A DNA stretch of 64,000 bases from Halalkalicoccus sp. NIPERK01. GTDB lineage: Archaea > Halobacteriota > Halobacteria > Halobacteriales > Halalkalicoccaceae. The stretch is taken from contig NZ_JASVVV010000003.1 in assembly GCF_030287405.1 (NCBI RefSeq), positions 62,001 to 126,000 of the forward strand, written 5' to 3'. The notes beneath the pieces were generated by a model. That model was not told the origin of the DNA. It was given only the letters and a program-made list of their open reading frames with translations, and searched no databases. The translations under genes and the position numbers were made by a program. Below are positions 32,283 to 41,231 of this stretch, piece by piece. Each line of letters opens with the position of its first letter. Within the stretch, counting starts at the first letter, position 1.

Positions 32283-33616
32283 CAGTGGTCGTGATCGTGG
32301 CCGTCGCTCGGCGAGCCACCGGCGACCAGCGCCTCGTGGTCGCCCTCGATCATGTCGAGGTCCTTCAGGGTGTCGCGCTCCTCGAAGTCCGCGACCGCGT
32401 CGAGGAGGTCGCGCTGGGTCAGCGTGCGGCGGTTCTCGGTCAGCGCCTCCAACACCGCCTCGCGGAGCACCATCCGGAGGTCGCTCCCCGTGAGTCCCTC
32501 GGTCTCGGCGGCGATCTCCCCGGGGTCGAACCCGGTGATGTCCATCTCGCGGGTGATCACCGAGAAGATGTCCGCGCGCATCGCCTCGTCGGGCTTGGGG
32601 AAGTTGACGATCTCGTCGAAGCGCCGCCACGCCGCGGCGTCCAGTTGGTCGGGGTGGTTGGTCGCCCCGATGAGAAGCACGTCGTCCTGGATCAGGCTCA
32701 CCTCGTCGATCGATTTGAGCAGCGTGTTCACGGCGCGCTTGATCGCGGCGTGTTCGTCCGAGCGGCGGGTTTTCGCGACGAAGTCGAACTCGTCGATGAA
32801 GAGGATACAGGGAGACAGGCGTTTCGCGACCTCGAAGACCTTGTCGACGTTTTTGGCCGTCTCCCCGAGGTACTGGCTCGTGATCATCGAGAGTTTGACC
32901 TCGACGAACGGGAGGTCGAGATCGTGGGCGAGCGCGCGCGAGGTGGTCGTCTTGCCCGTTCCGGGCGGCCCGACGAACAGGAGTTTGCCGATCTCTCGCA
33001 GGCCGATCTCCGCGAGGTAGTCGCGGTGCTCGATGGCCTTGACGATCTTCTCGATCTCGGCCTCCTGCTGGGCGGTCAGCACGAGGTCCTCGAGCGTCAT
33101 CTCGATCTCCTCGGGCGCGCGGATGTCGACGAGGTCGAGCATCTCCGCCTCCTCCTCGTCGTCGGGATCGAAGTAGGTCGAAAGCAGGTTGTCGATCCAG
33201 ACGCGGTCGGCCTGGATCGGGCGGGCGTTCTCGCGTGCGCGCTCGTAGTCGACGGGTACGTCGATCTCCCGGCCCTCGTAGAACCCCGAGAGCGTCGGGT
33301 TCTCCGCGAGTCGCCCCTCGTCGGTCCGCTTCGCGAACCAGTCGGCGGCCAGGTCGGGATCCGAGAGCGTCAGTTCGCCCGAGAACTCCGCCCGCTGGGT
33401 GAAAAGCAGGTCCGAGACCGCCTCCCACGGCTCGTCGACGCCCGTGGCCTCCCGGGCGTTCTCCTCGGTCACCGAGAGCGGCCGCTCGATCGTCCCGCCC
33501 TCCCAGAACACCTTCCGGTACTCTGCGGGGAGGTCGTTCTCGTCGAAGCGCCGGTCGGTGCTGTAGGCGTGGGCCGTCAGTAGAAACTCGACCACCGAAA
33601 GCGCCGAATTACTCAT
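32282..33616 (-). CDS. AAA+ ATPase
   Basis: A 444-residue ATPase starting MSNSALSVVEFLLTAHAYSTD at 33616. The frame opens earlier with a GTG at 33634 that I consider less likely. The AAA module shows Walker A VGPPGTGKTTT, Walker B CILFIDEFDF, sensor-1 LIGATNHPDQLD and arginine-finger region WRRFDEIVNF. The about 170-residue N-terminal domain is unrecognised, and a His-rich tail (DGHDHDH) ends the protein. It belongs to the cytosolic AAA group with proteasome- and Cdc48-like cores. Substrate is unknown. Confidence 0.85.
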   Translation of the reverse strand: MSNSALSVVEFLLTAHAYSTDRRFDENDLPAEYRKVFWEGGTIERPLSVTEENAREATGVDEPWEAVSDLLFTQRAEFSGELTLSDPDLAADWFAKRTDEGRLAENPTLSGFYEGREIDVPVDYERARENARPIQADRVWIDNLLSTYFDPDDEEEAEMLDLVDIRAPEEIEMTLEDLVLTAQQEAEIEKIVKAIEHRDYLAEIGLREIGKLLFVGPPGTGKTTTSRALAHDLDLPFVEVKLSMITSQYLGETAKNVDKVFEVAKRLSPCILFIDEFDFVAKTRRSDEHAAIKRAVNTLLKSIDEVSLIQDDVLLIGATNHPDQLDAAAWRRFDEIVNFPKPDEAMRADIFSVITREMDITGFDPGEIAAETEGLTGSDLRMVLREAVLEALTENRRTLTQRDLLDAVADFEERDTLKDLDMIEGDHEALVAGGSPSDGHDHDH

Positions 33617-33687
33617 TCCCAACACAGTTATCACCCTGGATTCTTAACGCCATCGACATCTGTTTCCGGGAGCGACCGCGCGGATAT

Positions 33688-33790
33688 ACCGTCGGTGACG
33701 ATACGAACTACCGTCGAATACGTCGAGCAGGACCTCGAATCGGTCCGGAGATACGCTCCTCCACGGCCGGTACACCGTCGGTGGGGTACC
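33688..33790. promoter_or_regulatory. repeated ACCGTCGGT palindromes before the FilR1-type regulator
   Basis: ACCGTCGGT occurs at 33688-33696 and 33774-33782. The second copy sits in a larger imperfect inverted repeat, GGTACACC...GGGGTACC (33769-33790), 30 bp before the regulator start. Probable operator, possibly autoregulatory. Confidence 0.45.
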
Positions 33791-33819
33791 CTTTTGTCGG
33801 CGGGCGGTAATTGCTACCT

Positions 33820-34611
33820 ATGACCACTCCAGCGCACGGCCTCCTCGAAACCGTCCAGCGGCGGGAGGCGGTCATCGAGTGTCTCGAGGACGGTCCGCGG
33901 GACAAACGCGCGCTCACACGGCGACTCGACGTCTCCAGACAGACGGTCGACCGGGCGGTCCGCGAACTCGAAGCGGCCGGCGTGGTCGAGCGCACCGCCG
34001 AGGGGTGCCGGCTGACGCTCGTCGGCGACCTCGCCCACCGGGAGTTCGAGGCGCTGCTCGAACGGTACGACCGCCTCTGTCTCACCCGCGACCTCCTCGT
34101 TCACCTCCCCTCCGACGCCGGGATCGATACCGACGTCCTCGCCGGGGCGGAGGTCGTTCACTCGGACCATCCGATACCCCACGAACCCGTCCGCGAACTC
34201 GAACGGCTGGTCGAGGACGCCGAGCGCATCGTGGGCTACTCGCCGCTCGCGTTTCCCCAGCACGTCTCGCTGTTCCACCAGCAGGTCACGCGAACCGACA
34301 CCGAGATCGAACTGTTCCTCGACGCGCCGCTGATCGAACGGCTCCGCACGGAGTACGACGAGGAACTGCGCGATGCGCTCTCGGCCCCGAACTTCACCCT
34401 GTATCGCCTCGCCGAGTCGCTCTGTCCGAACATGGGACTGGTCCTCCTCGACGACGCGTTGGTCTATATCGGCGTCTACGACGCGAGCGGCAACGTCCGC
34501 GGGGCGATCACCACGGAGGCGGGCGCGGCGGTGGCGTGGGCCCGCGAGCGCCTCGCCGAGTGCCGGTCGGACGGCCACGAGGTCTGCTTGCGATCCCCGT
34601 TCGAGCGATGA
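33820..34611 (+). CDS. winged-helix regulator with FilR1 (DUF1724) domain
   Basis: A 263-residue transcription factor. The N-terminal winged helix (ECLEDGPRDKRALTRRLDVSRQTVDRAVRELEAAGVVE) is followed by a ligand-type domain (residues about 110-250: LSAPNFTLYRLAESLCPNMGLVLLDDALVYIGVYD) as in archaeal FilR1 methanogenesis-type regulators, here reused in haloarchaea. Palindromic repeats lie upstream. It is followed by a thiolase gene in the same direction (about 60 bp). Confidence 0.85.
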   Translation: MTTPAHGLLETVQRREAVIECLEDGPRDKRALTRRLDVSRQTVDRAVRELEAAGVVERTAEGCRLTLVGDLAHREFEALLERYDRLCLTRDLLVHLPSDAGIDTDVLAGAEVVHSDHPIPHEPVRELERLVEDAERIVGYSPLAFPQHVSLFHQQVTRTDTEIELFLDAPLIERLRTEYDEELRDALSAPNFTLYRLAESLCPNMGLVLLDDALVYIGVYDASGNVRGAITTEAGAAVAWARERLAECRSDGHEVCLRSPFER

Positions 34612-34674
34612 ACTCCTCTCCCGGTTCCGGGAGTTGTGCCGCCGTTTAAGTCCGTGCCGTCCAAAACACGGGTA

Positions 34675-35817
34675 ATGTCATCGGATACCACCCCCGTGAT
34701 CGCGCGAGCCGTTCGTACCCCCTTCGGCAAGGAGGGCGGCGTCTTCAGCGAGGTCCGGAGCGAGGACCTCTCGATTCCCCTGATCGACCAGATCCTCGCC
34801 GACACCGGGCTGAGCAGCGAGGAGATCGACGACCTGATGTGGGGCTGTGCCCAGCAGCGCGGCCAGCAGGACAACAACGTCGCGCGCGTGATCGCGCTGC
34901 TCTCGGAACTCGGCGAGGGCGTCCCGGCGACGACGATCAACCGCTGGTGTGCCTCCTCGATGCAGGCGATCATCTCCGCCTCCGATGCGATCCGCGCCGG
35001 CCAGCGCGAGGCCGTCATCGCGGGCGGCGTCGAGTCCATGTCGAACGTGCCGATGGACGGTGAGTCCTACGGGCACCTCCACCCGCGACTCGCCGAGGCC
35101 TACAACGTCGGCGAACTCGAGATGGGGATGACCGCCGAGAAGGTCGCCGAGGAGTTCGACGTCTCCCGGGAGGAACAGGACGAGTTCGCGCTGCGGAGCC
35201 ACCGCCGGGCCGCCGACGCGACCGACTCCGGCCGGTTCGACGACGAGATCGTTCCGATCGAGACCCCCGAGGGACCCGTCGACGAGGACGAGGGGATACG
35301 GCGCGATACCGACATGGAGACCCTGAGCGGGTTGCCGACGGTGTTCAAGGGCGACGGCACCGTCACGCCGGGCAACGCCTCCCAGATCACCGACGGCGCG
35401 GCCGCCACGCTCGTGACCAGCCGCGCGTTCGCGGAGGATCACGGACTGGATGTGCTCGCGGAGGTCGGCTCGAACGAGGTCGCTGGCGTCGATCCCACGG
35501 TCATGGGGATCGGCCCCGTCCCGGCGACCGAGGGACTGCTCGAGAGGGTTGGAAGGGGAATCGACGAGTACGACCTGGTCGAGATCAACGAGGCGTTCGC
35601 GAGCCAGTGTGAGTATTCTCGTCGGGAACTCGGCATCGATCCCGAGCGCCTGAACGTCAACGGCGGGGCGATCGCGCTGGGCCACCCGTTGGGTGCCAGC
35701 GGCGCGCGCCTCCCCGTGACGCTGCTGCACGAACTCGAGAAGCGCGACGGGAAGCGGGGGCTCGCGACGCTCTGTGTCGGGTTCGGACAGGGCGCGGCCA
35801 TCGAGTTTTCGAGATAG
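34675..35817 (+). CDS. acetyl-CoA C-acyltransferase (thiolase), catalytic residues intact
   Basis: A 380-residue thiolase for beta-ketoacyl-CoA cleavage or condensation. It has the nucleophile Cys92 in [19 protein letters not shown], the catalytic His in [14 protein letters not shown] and the second Cys367 in [12 protein letters not shown]. The start [19 protein letters not shown] at 34675 is the family start. Compare with the thiolase at 54750, where both cysteines are serine. The upstream FilR1-type regulator may control it. Confidence 0.93.
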   Translation: MSSDTTPVIARAVRTPFGKEGGVFSEVRSEDLSIPLIDQILADTGLSSEEIDDLMWGCAQQRGQQDNNVARVIALLSELGEGVPATTINRWCASSMQAIISASDAIRAGQREAVIAGGVESMSNVPMDGESYGHLHPRLAEAYNVGELEMGMTAEKVAEEFDVSREEQDEFALRSHRRAADATDSGRFDDEIVPIETPEGPVDEDEGIRRDTDMETLSGLPTVFKGDGTVTPGNASQITDGAAATLVTSRAFAEDHGLDVLAEVGSNEVAGVDPTVMGIGPVPATEGLLERVGRGIDEYDLVEINEAFASQCEYSRRELGIDPERLNVNGGAIALGHPLGASGARLPVTLLHELEKRDGKRGLATLCVGFGQGAAIEFSR

Positions 35818-35968
35818 ACCGCGAGCGAAGCGAGAGCTTTTTGGTCCAGATTTTCACGCCGAGCGAATCCCGAGGCGAAAAAGGTGGCGGTGCAGCGCGC
35901 GGCCATAGAGTTCGAGCGCTGAGGCCGCGGGCGGATCCGGCCCCGAACGAGGCGATCGGAACCGCGTG

Positions 35969-36082
35969 CTATATAGATCTCCTAGAAAATATCTTTATCT
36001 CGCCGCACCATCGCCTACACGAGGATGAGATCCCGGATAACGCGTCCCAAGGCCGAAAATGCGGCGTATAGGAGATATATAG
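35969..36082. repeat. imperfect terminal inverted repeat enclosing about 88 bp
   Basis: CTATATAGATCTCC at 35969-35982 is the reverse complement of GGAGATATATAG at 36071-36082 apart from a 2-nt insertion, and similarity runs a few bases further inward. The ends could be a hairpin or a miniature element. The right end supplies a TATA-like GATATATAGG 30-40 bp before the gene at 36113. The rest of 35818-36112 holds only a T-rich stretch (GCTTTTTGG) after the thiolase. Confidence 0.55.
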
Positions 36083-36112
36083 GGATCGAGAACGAACGGG
36101 GATCCGCGTAAC

Positions 36113-36466
36113 ATGGCGGGATCGACCTCCGGAACGAGGGCGACTACGCACCTCCGGCGGGACCGTGCGCCCTGTAAACGCTGTGGCGACCTGATCGAGA
36201 CGGACGTCCCGGCGTGTCCCCACTGCGGGAACCGACCCCTCGCGGGCGTCAAGGCCGGAAGCGTCGCCCTGATGTTCGTCGGGACGATCCTCGCGCTGCC
36301 GCTGAGCCACGGCGCGCTCGCGTTCCGGGTCGGGTCGCTCGTCGGCGTCGCCCTGTTCTGTGTCGGCGTCGGCGTCTACTGGGTCGTCACGGAGCGCTAC
36401 AGCCCGACCGAGTACGACGCGAGCGAGCGGTCGATCCGTTCGAGGGCGGGGACGGCCGACACCTGA
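36113..36466 (+). CDS. zinc-ribbon membrane protein, 117 residues
   Basis: The N-terminus carries CKRCGDLIETDVPACPHCGN, a two-CxxC zinc ribbon. Two hydrophobic helices follow (VALMFVGTILALPLSHGAL and VGSLVGVALFCVGVGVYWVV). The C-terminus is hydrophilic. It is probably an integral membrane protein with a cytosolic zinc ribbon. Family and function are unknown. Confidence 0.6.
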   Translation: MAGSTSGTRATTHLRRDRAPCKRCGDLIETDVPACPHCGNRPLAGVKAGSVALMFVGTILALPLSHGALAFRVGSLVGVALFCVGVGVYWVVTERYSPTEYDASERSIRSRAGTADT

Positions 36467-36479
36467 CCCGTCGCCCGCC

Positions 36480-36965
36480 TCACTCCGAGAGTCGCTCGGG
36501 CAGGAGGTCGCCGACGAGGACGTCGCGGCGGCGATAGAGGCGGACGAGTCGGAGGACGCCGACGTATCCGACGACGGTGAGGACGACCGCGAGAACGAGG
36601 TTCCCGAGCAGCAGGCGGGCGACGATGTCGGGTCCCGCGTCGAAGGAGACCTCCGAGAACGAGACGCCCGGCACCGGCCCGAGCAGGAGGGTCCCGAGCC
36701 AGAAACTCGTCGCGTAGACGCCCCACTTCGCGACGGGGTTGAGGACGACGACGGAGGCGAACAGCGCGAGCTTGCTCACGCGGTCGAAGAGGGCGACGAT
36801 GAGGACGAACAGGAGCAGTCCCGTCCCGAGCGTCGGCAGCGCCGTGATGAAGACGCCGACGGCGAAGCTGGCGGCGATGTCGTGTGGCGGGTGGTCCTCG
36901 GCCGAGACCGCCTCCAGTTCCGACCGGATCGCGTCCCGATACGCCGACAGCCGTTCCCGAAGCAT
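36480..36965 (-). CDS. DUF2062 membrane protein
   Basis: A 161-residue protein. The N-terminal soluble part has DHPPHDIAASFAVGVFITALPTLGTGLLLF, and LNPVAKWGVYATSFWLG carries the conserved N-P pair typical of DUF2062. Three or four transmembrane helices follow. Bacterial relatives are often linked to glycosyl transfer. No function is assigned here. Confidence 0.75.
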   Translation of the reverse strand: MLRERLSAYRDAIRSELEAVSAEDHPPHDIAASFAVGVFITALPTLGTGLLLFVLIVALFDRVSKLALFASVVVLNPVAKWGVYATSFWLGTLLLGPVPGVSFSEVSFDAGPDIVARLLLGNLVLAVVLTVVGYVGVLRLVRLYRRRDVLVGDLLPERLSE

Positions 36966-37227
36966 CGACCGTTCGGACGCGAGCGACCGAAATCAACCCT
37001 TCGAAGCGACGCGCCACTCGGAATCCCGGCCGGCTCTCGACGGGACGCGCTCGGCGCGTATCGTGGGTGCGATAGGGATTATCGTGGCCAACCGCATATC
37101 GTGACTCACGAGGGGTGACGCCGTGTTTCGATCCTCGGGCAGGAACTCTACGGACGTCTACGATGCTCCCCATGAGTCACGAACCGGCCGATAGATACGT
37201 GCGCGGGCCCTCGGGTCGGTCGAGACG

Positions 37228-37422
37228 ATGGACGTTACGGAACTCGCGGCGGAGCTACGGACGGGCGATCCGGACCTCCCCCCGGCGGAGGCGGCGTTCG
37301 TCGAGGCCGTCGAGACCACGAAGGAGCTGTTCGACGCCGGCGAGATCGACCGGGAGGAGTACCACGACCGGATCGCGACGGCGAGCGATCGCTACCGCGA
37401 CGCGACGGACGCGGACCCCTGA
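37228..37422 (+). CDS. small SHOCT-like protein, 64 residues
   Basis: The 64-residue acidic protein has TKELFDAGEIDREEYHDRIATA, a helix-turn-helix similar to SHOCT (short C-terminal) domains. It has no membrane segment. The upstream 260 bp holds only a small inverted repeat TCGTGA-C-TCACGA (37099-37111). Function unknown. Confidence 0.5.
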   Translation: MDVTELAAELRTGDPDLPPAEAAFVEAVETTKELFDAGEIDREEYHDRIATASDRYRDATDADP

Positions 37423-37502
37423 GCGGGGCCCACCGCTCGCCTCGCCGGTTCGGTCGCTATCGGATAGCACGATTGATGGCGGATCGGCCCCATTACGGGG
37501 TG

Positions 37503-37985
37503 ATGGACCCCCTCGGAACCGTCCGTGCGATCCACGTCGCGCCCGAAGCCGGCGCCCCGATGCGACCACGCGAGACCGTCGAGGCGATCGCCGGTCGCGG
37601 GCTTCGGGGCGATCGGTACTTCGCCGAGCGCGGGACGTACTCGGCCTCGGCGCGCCGGACCGCACGCGACCTCACGCTCATCGAGGCCGAGACGATCGAG
37701 GCGCTGGAACGCGAGGCCGGGATCGACCTCCCCGCGGGCGCCCACCGGCGAAACCTCACGACGCGAGGGGTCGCGCTCGACCCGCTGGTCGGCGAGCGCT
37801 TTCGCGTCGGGGCCGTCGTCTGCGAGGGCGTCGAGCCGTGTGCCCCCTGTTCGTACCTCGAACGCCTGCTCGACATCGACGGCCTCCACGACGCGCTCGT
37901 CGATCGCGGCGGCCTCCGGGCGCGGATCGTCGACTCCGGGCGGATCGCCGTCGGCGACGGGATCTCGGGTCCCGGAGCGGACTGA
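37503..37985 (+). CDS. MOSC domain protein
   Basis: A 160-residue protein starting MDPLGTVRAIHVAPEAGAP. The MOSC domain shows GLRGDRYF, ARDLTLIEAETIEALE, LPAGAHRRNLTTRGVALDPLVG and VEPCAPCSYLERLL, with the conserved cysteine of sulfur-carrying MOSC proteins. Family members handle molybdopterin-bound or persulfide sulfur. No molybdenum gene is near except AOR 21 kb away. Confidence 0.88.
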   Translation: MDPLGTVRAIHVAPEAGAPMRPRETVEAIAGRGLRGDRYFAERGTYSASARRTARDLTLIEAETIEALEREAGIDLPAGAHRRNLTTRGVALDPLVGERFRVGAVVCEGVEPCAPCSYLERLLDIDGLHDALVDRGGLRARIVDSGRIAVGDGISGPGAD

Positions 37986-38888
37986 TCACCCCGACACGGA
38001 GACGACGACCGCGCCGACGACCACGACCGCCGCGGCGACCGCGAGGTCCCACGTCACGCGCTCGAGCCCCCGGGGCAGGAACGCCGCCGAGAGCGCCAGC
38101 ACCACGAGCGGCGAGACCTGCACGATCGGGACGACCACGACGACGGGGGCGACCTCGAGCGCGAGGAAGTACGCGAGCAGGGCGACCGTGCTGGCGACGC
38201 CCCCGCCGACGTACCACCGCAGGCTCGGGCCGGCGAGGCGGGTCGGGGTCGGGAGGCCCCCCGTGAAGGCGAGGTAGCCGAAGAAGCCGATCGCGGCCGC
38301 GACGGCCGCGATCGCGAGACCGGAAACGACCGGGGCGCCCGCCGCGAGCCCCCACGAGATGAGGACCGGTTCGACCGCGAAGAACAGCGCGGCCAGCACC
38401 GGCAACGCGAGCGAGAGGCCGACCTCGCGGATCGGCCGCGGGTCGGCGGGGTCGGTCGCCGTCGTCCACGAGATGTACGAGACGCCGCCGACCACGAGCA
38501 CGATCCCGACGACGTGTGGGGCCGTGAGCGTCTCGCCGAGGACGGCGACCGCGACGGCGGCCGAGAACAGCGCGGTCGAGGCGACCACCGGGGCGGCGCG
38601 GCTCGCGCCGATCGTCTCGACCGCGCGGAACTGACAGAGCCGACCGAACAGCGACCCGGCGAGGCCCGCGGCGACGAACGCGAGGACCACAGTGGGTCCC
38701 CCGATCGAGGCGGGCTCGGAGAACACGAGCGCGGCCGGAACGACGAGGGCGACGTTACAGACGATCGCGACGGCGACGGCGTCGGTCGTCGAGCCCTCCA
38801 CCGTGGCGAGGCGGACGAAGACGTACTGGCCGGCCCACGCGACGGCGGCGAGGGCGGCGAGCCCGACCCCCAGGATCGGCTCGGCCAT
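37986..38888 (-). CDS. EamA (DMT superfamily) transporter
   Basis: A 300-residue protein with ten predicted transmembrane helices in two EamA repeats (GVGLAALAAVAWAGQYVFVRLA; REVGLSLALPVLAALFFAV). It likely exports or imports a small metabolite. Its ATG follows, without gap, the stop of a 26-codon open frame (38889-38969). Confidence 0.88.
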   Translation of the reverse strand: MAEPILGVGLAALAAVAWAGQYVFVRLATVEGSTTDAVAVAIVCNVALVVPAALVFSEPASIGGPTVVLAFVAAGLAGSLFGRLCQFRAVETIGASRAAPVVASTALFSAAVAVAVLGETLTAPHVVGIVLVVGGVSYISWTTATDPADPRPIREVGLSLALPVLAALFFAVEPVLISWGLAAGAPVVSGLAIAAVAAAIGFFGYLAFTGGLPTPTRLAGPSLRWYVGGGVASTVALLAYFLALEVAPVVVVVPIVQVSPLVVLALSAAFLPRGLERVTWDLAVAAAVVVVGAVVVSVSG

Positions 38889-38995
38889 TCAGATCGGCGT
38901 CCCTCGGCGGCGTCCCGAGCCGCCCCGGACGGCGACCGTGCGGTGCGCGCTCGTCGCGGTCGTGACCATGCGTGTCCCGTTCTCACGGTTCGGCC

Positions 38996-40111
38996 TCAGC
39001 CCTTTCGGTTCGTCTCGCCGGTGAGTCGCCGCCGCGAGGGGGTCCGACGGGTGGCCTCCGTGGGGGTCGGAGCGGTCGTACCCGCGACGTTCCTGTAGAG
39101 GGTTTCGAGGAGGTCGATGGTGTGGTGGATCGAGTAGCGCTCGACGGCGGCCCGCGTCTCCCGCTCGGCGTCGAGACACGTCTCGATGGCTTCGACCATC
39201 GAGTCGAGGTCGCCGTACTCGAAGCGGACGCCGTTGTCGGGGCCGATCGTGCGGTCGAACGGCGGCGCGTCGACGGCGGCGACCGGGGTCCCGCAGGCGT
39301 TGGCCTCGAGCGTCGACAGCCCCAGCGTGTCGGCGGTCGAGGCGGTGACGAAGGCGTCGATCGACGTGTAGAACGCGGGTAGGTCCTCCCGCGGGAGGAA
39401 GCCCCGGATCTCGACGTTCGCCGGGGCGCGCTCCTCGAGGCGCTCGCGGAACGGCCCCTCGCCCACGACGACGAAGTCGTACTCGGGGAGGCGTTCGGCG
39501 GCCCGGAGGACCTCGCGGACGTTCTTCTCCATGCTGAGCCGGCCGCTGTAGCCGATCACCGTCCGGTCGGGGTACCACCGCTCGTCCGTGGGCGCGAAGA
39601 AGTCCATGTCGATGCCGACCGGGAGTTCGACGTGCTCGACGTCGCGGTCGATCCGGGAGGTCGAGGCGGTCACGGCGTCGAAGCTCCGCAGGAAGGCGTT
39701 CTCGAGCGGGACGTAGGCCCGCCCCAGCGCCCGCGCCAGCCGGTCGGATCGAACGCTCTGGTGGAAGTACTCCTCGAGGGGCGTGTGGTGGGTGTAGATC
39801 GCGGGGAGGTCGTGTCTGTGCGCGTAGTACCGCCCCAGCAGGCCGACCGGGGCCGGGCCGTGACAGTGGACGAGATCGAGTTCGGGAAGCGTCGAGGGCC
39901 GCCTGAACAGCGGGATGCGGTACCCGCTGTAGAAGGGGTTCGGAAGCGACCGGACCGGGAGCTCGCGCTCGTCGGGGTCGTACTCGCCGTCGGGGTAGAC
40001 GACGTGCACCTCGTGGCCGGCGTCCTCCAGGCGCTCGCGCCAGAGCTGGATGGTGTAGGTCACGCCGTCGATCTCCGGGAAGTAGCTGTCGGTGAAGAAG
40101 CCGATCCGCAC
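38996..40111 (-). CDS. GT4-type glycosyltransferase
   Basis: A 371-residue GT-B enzyme, starting at a GTG (MRIGFFTDSYFPEIDGVTYTI) right after the stop of the preceding glycosyltransferase. It shows the N-terminal GFFTDSYFPEIDGV motif, VHCHGPAPVGLLGR, GYSGRLSMEKN and the sugar-nucleotide site TASTADTLGLSTLEANACGTPV. It resembles the MgtA/PimB/SQD2 branch that glycosylates membrane lipids, so a glycolipid acceptor is possible. Co-transcribed with the neighbouring glycosyltransferase. Confidence 0.9.
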   Translation of the reverse strand: MRIGFFTDSYFPEIDGVTYTIQLWRERLEDAGHEVHVVYPDGEYDPDERELPVRSLPNPFYSGYRIPLFRRPSTLPELDLVHCHGPAPVGLLGRYYAHRHDLPAIYTHHTPLEEYFHQSVRSDRLARALGRAYVPLENAFLRSFDAVTASTSRIDRDVEHVELPVGIDMDFFAPTDERWYPDRTVIGYSGRLSMEKNVREVLRAAERLPEYDFVVVGEGPFRERLEERAPANVEIRGFLPREDLPAFYTSIDAFVTASTADTLGLSTLEANACGTPVAAVDAPPFDRTIGPDNGVRFEYGDLDSMVEAIETCLDAERETRAAVERYSIHHTIDLLETLYRNVAGTTAPTPTEATRRTPSRRRLTGETNRKG

Positions 40112-41083
40112 TCAGACCACCTCCTCGTAGAGGGTGTGGAGCTCACCGGCCGTGTTCGAGAGGGCGAAGCGCTCGCTGGTCCGGGCCGCGTTGGCCCCGA
40201 GGCGCTCTCGCCGTTCGGGGTCCTTCAACGACTCGAGTTCGTCCACGAACGATCCCGACGACTTCAGGCAGTCGTGGCCGTCGGTCAGCCACGAGAACGT
40301 CTCGATGTCCCGGACGACCGCGGGGTGGCCGGTGGTCATCGCCTCCAGCAGCGCGATCCCCTCGTTCTCCTCGCGCGTCGGGAAGAAGAAGACATCGCCC
40401 GCCGCGTACGCGCCGCGGATGTCGTCGACGAACCCCGTGAACGTGCAGTTCTCCGGCGAGTTCTCGATCAGTTTCGTCGTCGAGCGCCCCTTCAGCGAGA
40501 GGTCGAGAGGGCCGAACCACGCGAAGTCCAGTTCGGGCATCCGGCGGGCCGTCTCGATGAAGCTCTCGAGTCCCTTTCGCTTCAGGACGTGCCCGACCGC
40601 GAAGACCGTCGGCGCCGACAGGTCGTAGCGCTCGCGGTACTCCGATTCGAGGGCCTCGAATCCCTCGAGTTTCTCCCGGTCGACGCCGTTCGAGATCACG
40701 GTCGTCGGCGTGTCGGTGTACCGGCGTATCAGCCGGCGGTTGTACTCCGAGGGACAGACCAGCGCGTCCGCGAGCCCGTAGGCCCACCGGAGGTACGGTT
40801 CGAGCGGCCGCGCGAGCGCGTTCGTAAAGCGAAAGCTGTCGCCGAAGTCCTCCGCGGTCACGTGCGTGTGGGCGATCACTGGCACGCCGCGGGCACGCGC
40901 CCGCCTCGCGTACCAGACCGACCGCGGGCCCATGAGGTTGAGGTGCAGCACGTCCGAGCCGAGCGACGGGGTCGTCGTCGCGTCGATACCCACCTGACGC
41001 AGCATCTTCCGCTGGTGTCTGACGGACTCGCGGATCCCGCCGGTGACGACGTCCTCGAACTCGAAGTAGTGACTGACGTTCAT
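40112..41083 (-). CDS. GT4-type glycosyltransferase
   Basis: A 323-residue GT-B enzyme starting MNVSHYFEFEDVVTGGIRESV at 41083; an in-frame start further upstream is less like homologues. It has HLNLMGPRSVW, VIAHTHVTAEDFG, AVGHVLKRKGLE and the nucleotide-sugar motif PTREENEGIALLEAMTTGHP. It directly precedes a second GT4 gene and follows a phosphatase-superfamily gene on the same strand. Confidence 0.9.
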   Translation of the reverse strand: MNVSHYFEFEDVVTGGIRESVRHQRKMLRQVGIDATTTPSLGSDVLHLNLMGPRSVWYARRARARGVPVIAHTHVTAEDFGDSFRFTNALARPLEPYLRWAYGLADALVCPSEYNRRLIRRYTDTPTTVISNGVDREKLEGFEALESEYRERYDLSAPTVFAVGHVLKRKGLESFIETARRMPELDFAWFGPLDLSLKGRSTTKLIENSPENCTFTGFVDDIRGAYAAGDVFFFPTREENEGIALLEAMTTGHPAVVRDIETFSWLTDGHDCLKSSGSFVDELESLKDPERRERLGANAARTSERFALSNTAGELHTLYEEVV

Positions 41084-41231
41084 CCCGGCTCCCACTAGCT
41101 GATTCGAAAGCGATACCATCAATCTTTCAGTATCGGCTCGCCGATGGCCGCTCTCGACCGGTCTGCCGCCGTCGAACCCGGACTCGGTGATGTTGGAATC
41201 ACAACATACCCGGCCGATCGACGGCGTGCGA

